Assembly: GCF_001567585.1 (NCBI RefSeq)
Contig: NZ_LRQV01000003.1
Span: 62,001 to 126,000, forward strand
DNA length: 64,000 nt
Origin: Micromonospora rosaria
Lineage (GTDB): Bacteria > Actinomycetota > Actinomycetes > Mycobacteriales > Micromonosporaceae
Direction of reading: 5' to 3'
Part shown: positions 35,265 through 43,684 of the stretch, in pieces
Layout of the letters: each line of letters opens with the position of its first letter
How positions within the stretch are numbered: the stretch's first letter is position 1
The notes under the pieces: generated by a model
What the model was told of the DNA's origin: nothing
Databases searched by the model: none
What the model saw: the letters and a program-made list of their open reading frames with translations, nothing else
Position numbers and translations under genes: made by a program

Positions 35265-37864
35265 GCGCCGCGCTGCTGCTGCACTGGCAGCTCGACGACC
35301 TGGCCCCCGGTCCGCTGGTCACCGGCTCCCCGGCCGGCCCGGCCACCGGGGAGGTCGAGGGTGCCCCGCAGGTCCGCGCCGACGACCGGTTCGGTAGTTG
35401 CCTGGTTCTGGGCGGGGGCTCCGACGCGGTGGTCAGCACCGTGGGGGTGGCCCGGCCGGTCACCAGCATGGCCTGGGTGCGGGTGCCCTCGATGCCGTCG
35501 AACTCGATGGCGGTCGTCTTCGGTCAGGGCGGTCACTTCGTGCTGTGGCTGCACGACGACGGTCGGATCGTGTACCAGGGCTCCACGGTCAACGGGCCGT
35601 TCCGGCAGGAGGCCGGGCCGGGCACGTTCACCTTCGACCAGTGGCACCACCTGGCGGTGACCAGCCGGGACAGTACCGCCCGGATCGTGCTGGACGGGGT
35701 GGTGGTGGCCGAGGACGTGATGCCGGGGCCCGTCCAGCCGAGCGGGGAGCGGTTCGCCCTGGGCCGCGACCCCAACTCGGTCAGCTCGCACCTTGCCCTG
35801 GCCGCGGCTCACCTGCGGGTGTACGACGGTCCCCGTTCGGTGGCGGAGATCGCCCGGGACATGGCCGCCGACGAGGCTCTGCTCGCGTCCTTCGTCCGGA
35901 CCCATCCCCTGACCTTCGAGCTGGTCAACGTCGACGACCAGCCGGTGCTGTACATCGACGACGCTCCGGGCGGGCAGACCCTGACCCTGCGGGTGAGCAA
36001 CTCCTCCCGCCAGGACCTGGTGCTCTGGTCGGCGTCCGGGCCGACCGGCCCGGAGAGCCACCACCTGTCGGTGGGCTTCCGCCAGGGGGTGCTGGCCGTG
36101 GACTCCCGGCCGGCCCTGCAGGTGCCGGGGTGGGAGCTGTTCGTGGCCGGGTCCACCGGTTGGCTGCGCGGGCCGGAGGGGCTGACCCTGCCGGCGGGGA
36201 CCTCCCTCGACCTGCCCCTGAGCGGGCTGCGGGCCGACGGGGTGGGGGGCACCCGGGGCAGTCGGGTGGAGCTGGGCTACCGGCGCGTGGGGTACAGCGG
36301 GGAGCCCAGCGAGTTGGTCGGGGCCCGGCACCAGGTGGTGGAGATCGTCAACCACCGGGGTCGCCCCGAGGTGCCGCTGCACCTGGGGTTCGTCGGCGGG
36401 GACCGGGTGCTCAGCGACGGGCGGACGCCCCGCGACCTACGGGTCCGGGTGGCCAACCTCTCCCGGGAGATGCCCGTGCCGCTGGCCGGGGCGGACGGGA
36501 CCGCCCCCACCGAACTGGTCCTCTCCTTCGAGGTGCAGGGCGAGCAGGAGACCCGGGACTGGGCCCTGACCACCGCCGGTACCGCCGGCACGGTCACCCT
36601 GCGGGTCGGCGGGTCGGTTCCCGGGGGCTGGCACGTCCACCGGGAGATGCTGGCGGACCGGGCCCAGTGGACCCTGATTCCCGAGCAGGACACGACCCTG
36701 CCGCCCGGGGGGTGCCTGGAGCTGACCCTGGAGGAGGTGCAGGGGCTGCCGGACCCCGGTCACGCCCCGGTGGTGCTGGCCTACCGCAACCTTCCCGGGT
36801 TCCGGGACGGTCAGCTCAGCGCCGAGGTGGAGCGGGCGCCGATGGTCTTCTCTGCCCGCCACGCCGGGCTGGGCACCGCCGCTCCGCAGGCCCGGCTGCA
36901 CATCGTGGACGACACCGGCGACGCCCACGGGGGCAGCGTCATCGTCGGCCCCACCGGCCAGCCGAACCTGCGGCTGGGCTACGACACCGGGTACTCGTGG
37001 ATCCAGTCCCACGGCGCCGCGCCGCTGGCGATCAATCCGGTGGGCAACAAGGTCGGCATCGGCACCACCGCGCCCCCGTCCCCGCTGACCGTGCAGGCGG
37101 TCACCGACCATCTGCAACTGAGGCGGGAGGCCCAGAGCGGGGGCGCGGTGGTGTTCCTGGAGCTGTACCAGGACCAGACCCCGGCCGGGGTGGACGTCTA
37201 CCCCAGCATCCGCTTCCACCACTCCCACAAGTTCTGGCACCGCATCGAGGGCCGCCCCGAGGGCTTCGCCTTCAAACAGGGCACCTCCGACGAGCTGACC
37301 GGCGTGACGACCGGGGCGCTGACCGCCAGCACCGTGACGACCCCCCGGCTCCAGGCCGACGAGGTGCGCGGTACCCGGCTCGCCGCCGGCCAGTCGGTGC
37401 TCACCGCCGGTTCCGACCACCTCCAGCTCCGGCGGGAGGCGCAGACCGGGGGCGGGGTGCTGTTCCTGGAGCTGTACCAGGACCAGACCCCGGCCGGGGT
37501 GGACGTCTACCCCAGCATCCGCTTCCACCACTCCCACAAGTTCTGGCACCGCATCGAGGGCCGCCCCGAGGGCTTCGCCTTCAAGCAGGGCGGCTCCGAC
37601 GAGCTGAGTGACGTGCAGGCCGCCCGGGGGATCTTCGGGGCGCTGACCGTGGACGGGGTCACCATCGGCGCCCACGAGCTGCGGGCCCTGCTGCGGCTGG
37701 CCGCCGGGCAGCTGGAGTTCGACCTCTACAACGTGCTGCAGAACGAGTTCGCCTACGCCGCCGACTTCAGCCCCTTCGACCACGACCGCCGGCACGTCTT
37801 CACGTGGCGGCGCAAGGGCGAGCGGGTCAGCCAGGGCCGCTGGCGGATCGCCTTCCCGAGCTGA
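35261..37864 (+). CDS. LamG-domain, tail-fibre-like protein
   Basis: An 867-aa protein starting with GTG overlapping the previous stop. Residues 1-200 form a concanavalin-type LamG domain (TSMAWVRVPS, WHHLAVTSRDSTARIVLDGV, HLRVYDGPRSVAEIARDM). A middle beta-rich region follows. From about residue 545 there are tail-fibre-like segments (HAGLGTAAPQARLHIVDDTG, GNKVGIGTTAPPSPLTV). Two near-identical 65-residue units (about 617-682 and 720-785; IRFHHSHKFWHRIEGRPEGF in each) come next. A distinct C-terminal domain ends HVFTWRRKGERV. There is no signal peptide, no membrane segment and no visible endosialidase chaperone. Lectin-like glycan recognition is plausible. Confidence 0.7.
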   Translation: MSAALLLHWQLDDLAPGPLVTGSPAGPATGEVEGAPQVRADDRFGSCLVLGGGSDAVVSTVGVARPVTSMAWVRVPSMPSNSMAVVFGQGGHFVLWLHDDGRIVYQGSTVNGPFRQEAGPGTFTFDQWHHLAVTSRDSTARIVLDGVVVAEDVMPGPVQPSGERFALGRDPNSVSSHLALAAAHLRVYDGPRSVAEIARDMAADEALLASFVRTHPLTFELVNVDDQPVLYIDDAPGGQTLTLRVSNSSRQDLVLWSASGPTGPESHHLSVGFRQGVLAVDSRPALQVPGWELFVAGSTGWLRGPEGLTLPAGTSLDLPLSGLRADGVGGTRGSRVELGYRRVGYSGEPSELVGARHQVVEIVNHRGRPEVPLHLGFVGGDRVLSDGRTPRDLRVRVANLSREMPVPLAGADGTAPTELVLSFEVQGEQETRDWALTTAGTAGTVTLRVGGSVPGGWHVHREMLADRAQWTLIPEQDTTLPPGGCLELTLEEVQGLPDPGHAPVVLAYRNLPGFRDGQLSAEVERAPMVFSARHAGLGTAAPQARLHIVDDTGDAHGGSVIVGPTGQPNLRLGYDTGYSWIQSHGAAPLAINPVGNKVGIGTTAPPSPLTVQAVTDHLQLRREAQSGGAVVFLELYQDQTPAGVDVYPSIRFHHSHKFWHRIEGRPEGFAFKQGTSDELTGVTTGALTASTVTTPRLQADEVRGTRLAAGQSVLTAGSDHLQLRREAQTGGGVLFLELYQDQTPAGVDVYPSIRFHHSHKFWHRIEGRPEGFAFKQGGSDELSDVQAARGIFGALTVDGVTIGAHELRALLRLAAGQLEFDLYNVLQNEFAYAADFSPFDHDRRHVFTWRRKGERVSQGRWRIAFPS
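37152..37590 (+). repeat. 130-bp internal direct duplication in the tail-fibre-like gene
   Basis: Bases 37152-37281 and 37461-37590 are identical except for one or two positions, 309 bases apart. They encode the repeated FLELYQDQTPAGVDVYPSIR-IRFHHSHKFWHR-EGFAFKQG unit. Flanking sequence diverges (GGAVV versus GGGVL, then a distinct spacer), so exact identity of the core points to a recent duplication or ongoing gene conversion. Confidence 0.85.
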
Positions 37865-37874
37865 GGAGAGCAGC

Positions 37875-39230
37875 ATGACCCACCCGAACCCCCCGGCGAA
37901 GCGCAAGCGGCGGACGGCCGACGACTGGCTCGGACTGAACGACGGGGAGACGATCCTCGACGAGAACCGCCAGGAGTCCAGGCGGAAGCGGATCAAGCTG
38001 GAGCGGGACCACGCGAAGAAGCTCCGGGAGGAGGCCGCGGCCCTGTCCAAGCTCTGGGAGGACGAGATCAGCAAGCGGCCACCGGCCACCCCGGGCACCC
38101 GGGGGGACCGGAAGTTCTACGCGCGCATGGTCAAGATGGGGCAGGGGGACTGCATCGCCCTGAGCACCCCGGCTGGTCGGCTGATCCTCGTCGACTGCGG
38201 CTCCAGCTCGAAGGAGATGGATGAGACCAAGGAGAAGCTCTACACCAAGCGGGTCCGGGCCTGCCTGGAGGATCCGAAGTTCCTCGGCCCGGTGCAGGCC
38301 ACCGACGCCTTCGGCAAGCCGCTGAAGACCCCGAAGGCGCAGTTCGTCGACATCCTGGTCTTCACCCACTCCGACGAGGACCACTACAACCAGCTCGCCA
38401 CGGTGCTCGCCGACAAGCCGAACCGGGTCGAGGTCGGCCGGGTCTACCACAGCGGGGACTTCGCCGGCTACGGTGCCGCCAACCGCTGGGTGCGGTCCCA
38501 CGTGCGGAACGAGAATCTGATCCGTCGGGTGATCCACAACGCGGTCGACCCCACCAAGACCCTGAAGGACGGCGAGGTGGCCGGGGAGATCACCCTGGAG
38601 GGGATCGCTGTCACGGCGGCGAAGACCGCCACCGACATCGACTGCCTCGACGCCCAGGGCGGCATCCGGATCGTCGCCGAGACCGACCCGGCCTGCACGG
38701 TGACCATCCTGGCCGCCGGGGTCACCAACGACTACAAGAAGGACAAGGACGCGGCCCAGGGCAAGAACCGGGGCAGCGTGGTGCTCCTGGTGGAGGTCTT
38801 CGGCAAGAAGCTGCTGCTCTGCGGCGACTCCACCCGCAGCACCGAGCACCACCTGATGACCCGGGGGAAGTACGCCGCCCAGAACCGGGTCCGGCTCAAG
38901 GGTGTCGACATCGTCCACATCGCCCACCACGGCAGCGACTGCACCTCCTCCTCCCTGGAGTTCGTCAACCTGCTGGACCCGAAGGAGCGGGCCCTGATCA
39001 GCGCCGGGAAGGAGGGGGTGTCCAACCACCACCTGCCCTCGAAGACCGTGGTCGACCGCTACGTGAAACGGTTCGTCGACAGCGGCCGGGGGAAGACCCC
39101 GCCCCACTCCGGGTGGGCCTGGGACTCCGAGAACTACGTGCCCCCGAAGTCCCTCCAGTTCCCCTTCGCGGCCCCGGTCTACATCACCGGGTCCCACGGT
39201 GACCTCGACATCACCTGGGAGCAGGCGTGA
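37875..39230 (+). CDS. metallo-beta-lactamase-fold protein, ComEC/Rec2-like
   Basis: A 451-aa soluble protein. Residues 1-75 are highly charged and helical (KRKRRTADDWLGLNDGETIL, RRKRIKLERDHAKKLREEAA). The MBL domain begins at MVKMGQGDCIAL, with the metal motif THSDEDHYNQL (HxDxDH type) at about residue 163, VVLLVEVFGKKLLLCGDST at about 313, and HIAHHGSDCTSSSLEF at about 348. It ends with LISAGKEGVSNHHLP, the pattern of the ComEC C-terminal nuclease-like domain. GGAGAG precedes the ATG. Nuclease or phosphodiesterase action is a family-based guess. Confidence 0.8.
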   Translation: MTHPNPPAKRKRRTADDWLGLNDGETILDENRQESRRKRIKLERDHAKKLREEAAALSKLWEDEISKRPPATPGTRGDRKFYARMVKMGQGDCIALSTPAGRLILVDCGSSSKEMDETKEKLYTKRVRACLEDPKFLGPVQATDAFGKPLKTPKAQFVDILVFTHSDEDHYNQLATVLADKPNRVEVGRVYHSGDFAGYGAANRWVRSHVRNENLIRRVIHNAVDPTKTLKDGEVAGEITLEGIAVTAAKTATDIDCLDAQGGIRIVAETDPACTVTILAAGVTNDYKKDKDAAQGKNRGSVVLLVEVFGKKLLLCGDSTRSTEHHLMTRGKYAAQNRVRLKGVDIVHIAHHGSDCTSSSLEFVNLLDPKERALISAGKEGVSNHHLPSKTVVDRYVKRFVDSGRGKTPPHSGWAWDSENYVPPKSLQFPFAAPVYITGSHGDLDITWEQA

Positions 39231-42200
39231 CCCCCGAGGCCCTGGAGACCCTGCTGGCCGGGGTGCCCTCCGGTCGGCTCGACCTGCCCGTCGCCGCCCT
39301 GGACCCTTCGGCCGCCGCCTACCTGGGCCGGTTCCTGCCCGCCGGCCGGCTGGCCCTGACCGGCTGTGTCCGCGCCGAGGCCGCCAACCCGGTCACCGTC
39401 ACCGGCACCGGCTCCCCGGGCCCCTTCGAGCGGGCCGAGGTGACCCTCCGGTTCACCCTGACTGGCGACGTGGTCAGCCGGGTCGAGGTGATCGTCCGGC
39501 CGGGCAGCGACTGGTCCCTGGCCGACACCTTCCCGCCCCTGCGCGGGACCCTGCTGGACACCCTCCGGTTCAGCGGGGCCGTCCTGCGCCTGGACACCGA
39601 CCTCATCGCGGAGAGCGCGGACCCGCCCGACCCGACCGCCACCCCGCTGGCCTTCGAGGGGGACCTGCTGGTCCGGCCCGGGATGGAGCTGGTCGGGCTG
39701 CTCTTCCCCGGCGAGAGCCATCCCCTCTCCGGGGAGGTCACCATGACCTCCCTCGCCCCGCCCGAAATCACCCCGGCCACCCCCCTGGTGCCGAGCGTGG
39801 CCCTGTACGGCCCGGCCGACGCCGGCCTCGACCTGGGCCTGTTCACCCTCACCACGCTGCGGTACGGGCTGTTCGGCCTGCCCGAGCTGAACTACAACAC
39901 CCTCGACCACCAGGTCCGCGGGGCGCTGGTCATCGCGGCGGGCATCCCGGTGTCGGCGGGCAGCATGACCGGGCTCACCGAGGACCACAAGATCACCATC
40001 GACGCCCGCCTCGCCTCCTGGAGCGAGGAACTGGTCCTCACCGCCGACTTCAGCGGGTTGGGGCCGTTGACCCTGGCCGACATCGCCGGCCTGGTCGGGC
40101 TGGAGACCCTGCCGGTCCCCTTCGGCATCGATCCGGGGGCCGGCATCACCCTGGGGGCGGTCACCCTCGCGGTGGATCCCACCGCCGCCAACCCGGTCGA
40201 CTACCTGACCATGACCCTGTACACCGAGGCGGACTGGGTGGTGATCCCCGGGCTGCTCACCCTTCAGCAGATCGACCTGACCGTGCGGGTGGTCTCCCCC
40301 GGCCCGTCCGCCCAGGTGTCGGTCCTGGTCAGCGGCCTGTTCGGGATCGGCGCGGACGGCACCCTGGAGCTGGTCGCCGACTCGACCACCCGGCGGATCG
40401 GTGGCGGGCTGCGCGCCGACGACCCGCCCCTGCGCATCCGGGAGGTCTACCGGCACTTCACCGGTGACGAGCCCGACCACGTCCCGGACCTGACGGTCAC
40501 CCGGTTCCAGGCCGGGGCGGTGGTGCCCTCGGCCACCGTACCCGCCTCCTTCGACGGGGAGATCGTCCTCGACGGCGTCTGGCGGATCACCGAGCAGGTC
40601 ACCGTCACCCAGGTCGGCTTCGACCTGCTGCACGACCCCACCGGCACCACCTTCCACGCCCGGGCGGGGCTGCTGCTCGGCGGGGTCGCGGTGATGGTCC
40701 GGGCCGGCTACGACCCGGACCCCGGCCGGCGCTGGGAGTTCGCCGGGGAGACCGGCCCCGGGGAGGAGATCCCCATCGGGCGTCTCTTCGCCGACCTGGC
40801 CGACCGCTTCGGGGGGCTGGCCCTGCCGGCGCCGCTGGCCGAGTCCGTCGTGGACAATCTGGCCGCCGAGGTCTCCACCGGCGCCGGGCGTCTCTTCCTC
40901 ACCGGGCGGACCCGGTTCCCGGTCGACGGCACCGACGTGGCCCTCACCCTGGCCGTGGACACCGCCCGCCGGTCCGTCGCCGGGACCCTGGACCTGGCCG
41001 TACCCGTGCAGGGGGGCACCTTCCACCCCACCCTGGAGCTGCACTTCGCCCAGGACCCGACCGCCCGGCGGCTCGCCGCCTCCTACCGGCACCTGCCCGC
41101 CGACCCGGTACCCGACCTGAAAGCCCTGGTGGGGGCCCTCTCCCCCACCGCCGCCGCGCACGTGCCGGAGGGGATCCGGCTGGACCTGCGTCAGGCCCTG
41201 TTCGCCCTCTCCGGCAACGGCACCCGCACCGGGTACCTCTTCGGGGTGGAGGTCGCCGCCACCCTGGACCTGGGCCGGCTCCCGGTGGTCGGGGACCACC
41301 TGCGGCGCACCACGATGGGGGTGGACCCCCTGCGGCTGCTCGCCGCCACCACCGCCCTGCCGGCGGCGGAGGCCGCCGCCCTCGCCGCGCTGCTCCCGGC
41401 GGGCTTCGCCCTGCCCGCCGGGGACCTGGCCGCCGGGTTCACCGTGGACGCCACCCTGCTGCTCGGGCCCTTCACCCAGGCCCTGGCGGTACCGGTCGGC
41501 GGCCCTCCGGGGGTCGCCCCGGCACCCGCCACGGGCGCCCCCGCGCCGGTGCGGACCGGCGACGACGCCACCTGGCTCACCGTGCAGCGGTCCTTCGGGC
41601 CCCTGCACATCTCCCGGGTCGGCCTGGCCTGGCGGCAGTCCCCCGGCCAGGAGGCCCGGATCGCCCTGCTGCTGGACGCCTCGGTCACCGTCGCCGGGCT
41701 GACCCTCTCGCTGAGCGGGCTGGCCATCGGGGTCTCCGCCACCAACCCCCTCTCGATGCCCACCTTCGACCTGGCCGGGATCGGGCTGGCCTACGACACC
41801 GTCCCGCTGCGCATCGGCGGGGCCCTGCGCAAGGACATGATCGAGTACGAGGGGGTCCGCTACCCGGCCTACAGCGGAGGGCTGAGCGTCCGGACCCCGA
41901 CCTTCTCCGTCGGGGCGATGGGCGCCTACGTCCAGCTCCCCGCCGGGCCGTCCCTGTTCGCCTACGCCTACCTCAACGGCCTGCACGCCGGCCCGCCCGC
42001 CCTGTCGCTGCGGGGGCTGGCGGGCGGGTTCGGGTACAACCGGCGGTTCATCGCCCCCGCCATCGACCAGGTGGCCGGCTTCCCCCTGGTGGCCGACGCG
42101 ATCACCGGGCCGCCCCCGGGCACCACCCTCGCCGACGAGCTGCGGATCCTCGCCGACTACCTGCCGCCTTCGGTCGGGGACTACTTCCTCGCCCTGGGGC

Positions 42201-43684
42201 TGCGGGTCAACTCCTTCGAGATGGTGGACGCCTTCCTGCTGGTCGCCGCCGCCTTCGGGCACCGGTTCGAGCTGGACGTGCTGGGGATGGCCACGGTGGT
42301 GCTGCCCGCCCCGGACGCGGGGGCGGGACCGGTCAGCCCGGTCGCCCAGATCCAACTCGCCATCCGCGCCACCCTGGTCCCCGACGACGGGTACCTGGCG
42401 GTGGAGGCCCAGCTCACCCGGGCCTCGTACCTGCTCGCCCCGGACTGCCACCTGACCGGCGGGTTCGCCTTCGCCACCTGGTTCACCGGGGAGCACGCCG
42501 GGGACTTCGCCCTCACCGCCGGTGGCTACCACCCCCAGTTCCCGGTGCCCGCCCACTACCCCACGGTGCCCCGGCTCGGCTTCGCCTGGCAGGTCACGAA
42601 GCAGTTCAGCATCTCCGGGGCCGGGTACTTCGCGCTGACCCCCACCACCCTGATGGCCGGTGGCCGGGTCACCGCGCTGTGGCAGGACGACTCCCTGCGG
42701 GCCGGGTTCGACGCCTCGATGGACTTCCTGATCTCCTGGCAGCCGTACCACTACGAGGCGTCCCTGCACGTCAGCATCGGGGTGTCGTACACCTTCAGCC
42801 TCTTCGGCACCCACACGCTGAGCGTGCAGGTCGGCACCGACGTCCAGTTGTGGGGTCCGGACTTCGGCGGGACCGCCGCCATCGACCTGGGCATCGTCAC
42901 CATGCGCATCTCCTTCGGCTCGGCCGGCGGGGCGAAACCGGAGCCGGTGAGCTGGGACCGGTTCCGGGACACCCTGCTGCCGCCCCGGGACCGGGTCCTC
43001 GGCCTGTCGGTACGGGCCGACACCCACCGTGCCGCCCCCGACGCCGCCGCCGAGGATCTGGGGATCGTCGACCCGGCCACCCTGGTCGTGTCGACCACCA
43101 GCGCCATCCCGGCCAGCGGGGCGGTCCGGGGCACCCGGGAGCGGGAGGTGGCCCTGCCCACCGGCGGAGGGCGGACCGCGTTCGGGGTCGGCCCGGCCGA
43201 CCTGGCCCCGGGCGCCGTCACCGCCGTGCACCGGATCGTGGTCACCCACGAAGGGCTCCCGGTCGAGGACCGGTTCGACTACACCCCGGTCCGTCAGGGG
43301 CTGCCGTTCGCCCTGTGGGGTGGCCGGCTCGCCCCTCAGGTCACCGACCCGGCCCTGGTGGAGGACCTGGTCACCGGGTACGAGCTGCGGCCCCGGCCGC
43401 CGTCCCCGGCCCGGGCGGTCCGGGTGGACCGGTCCGCCCTGACGGCCGACACCCCCCTGTACACGCGGGAGGTGATCACCCTGGCGCCGCCGCCGCGGCG
43501 GCCGGTCGTCCCGGACGGGCCGGCGGCGCGGGCGAGCACGATCCGCACGGCGATGGCCGACCCGGGGGTCGCCGCCACTCGCAGCGCGGTCGCCGCCGCC
43601 CTGCTCCCCTCGGCGGTGCTCGACACCGCCGGCTTCGACACCACCCAGTTCCACGCGATCCCCCAGGTGGCAGCCCATGTCTGA
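39227..43684 (+). CDS. giant DUF6603-like protein
   Basis: A 1485-aa protein starting at GTG 39227, overlapping the MBL stop. The central and C-terminal part (GLAGGFGYNRRFIAPAIDQV, FLALGLRVNSFEMVDAFLLV, DCHLTGGFAFATWFTGEHAG, FALTAGGYHPQFPVPAHYP, FALTPTTLMAGGRVTAL, VGTDVQLWGPDFGGTAAIDL) matches what I remember of DUF6603, an uncharacterised domain of very large proteins. The whole chain is alternating-hydrophobic, suggesting long beta-sheet or lipid-transfer-like architecture. There is no signal peptide and no transmembrane helix of standard type. Family naming is from memory. Confidence 0.7.
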   Translation: MTPEALETLLAGVPSGRLDLPVAALDPSAAAYLGRFLPAGRLALTGCVRAEAANPVTVTGTGSPGPFERAEVTLRFTLTGDVVSRVEVIVRPGSDWSLADTFPPLRGTLLDTLRFSGAVLRLDTDLIAESADPPDPTATPLAFEGDLLVRPGMELVGLLFPGESHPLSGEVTMTSLAPPEITPATPLVPSVALYGPADAGLDLGLFTLTTLRYGLFGLPELNYNTLDHQVRGALVIAAGIPVSAGSMTGLTEDHKITIDARLASWSEELVLTADFSGLGPLTLADIAGLVGLETLPVPFGIDPGAGITLGAVTLAVDPTAANPVDYLTMTLYTEADWVVIPGLLTLQQIDLTVRVVSPGPSAQVSVLVSGLFGIGADGTLELVADSTTRRIGGGLRADDPPLRIREVYRHFTGDEPDHVPDLTVTRFQAGAVVPSATVPASFDGEIVLDGVWRITEQVTVTQVGFDLLHDPTGTTFHARAGLLLGGVAVMVRAGYDPDPGRRWEFAGETGPGEEIPIGRLFADLADRFGGLALPAPLAESVVDNLAAEVSTGAGRLFLTGRTRFPVDGTDVALTLAVDTARRSVAGTLDLAVPVQGGTFHPTLELHFAQDPTARRLAASYRHLPADPVPDLKALVGALSPTAAAHVPEGIRLDLRQALFALSGNGTRTGYLFGVEVAATLDLGRLPVVGDHLRRTTMGVDPLRLLAATTALPAAEAAALAALLPAGFALPAGDLAAGFTVDATLLLGPFTQALAVPVGGPPGVAPAPATGAPAPVRTGDDATWLTVQRSFGPLHISRVGLAWRQSPGQEARIALLLDASVTVAGLTLSLSGLAIGVSATNPLSMPTFDLAGIGLAYDTVPLRIGGALRKDMIEYEGVRYPAYSGGLSVRTPTFSVGAMGAYVQLPAGPSLFAYAYLNGLHAGPPALSLRGLAGGFGYNRRFIAPAIDQVAGFPLVADAITGPPPGTTLADELRILADYLPPSVGDYFLALGLRVNSFEMVDAFLLVAAAFGHRFELDVLGMATVVLPAPDAGAGPVSPVAQIQLAIRATLVPDDGYLAVEAQLTRASYLLAPDCHLTGGFAFATWFTGEHAGDFALTAGGYHPQFPVPAHYPTVPRLGFAWQVTKQFSISGAGYFALTPTTLMAGGRVTALWQDDSLRAGFDASMDFLISWQPYHYEASLHVSIGVSYTFSLFGTHTLSVQVGTDVQLWGPDFGGTAAIDLGIVTMRISFGSAGGAKPEPVSWDRFRDTLLPPRDRVLGLSVRADTHRAAPDAAAEDLGIVDPATLVVSTTSAIPASGAVRGTREREVALPTGGGRTAFGVGPADLAPGAVTAVHRIVVTHEGLPVEDRFDYTPVRQGLPFALWGGRLAPQVTDPALVEDLVTGYELRPRPPSPARAVRVDRSALTADTPLYTREVITLAPPPRRPVVPDGPAARASTIRTAMADPGVAATRSAVAAALLPSAVLDTAGFDTTQFHAIPQVAAHV

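Noticed and set aside
39179..43678. A 1499-aa open frame on the minus strand opposite the DUF6603-like gene
   Set aside because: It is a GC-rich shadow with low-complexity Gly/Gln/Glu/Val composition. The plus-strand frame has coherent beta-pattern segments, family-like motifs and coupled start/stop overlaps.
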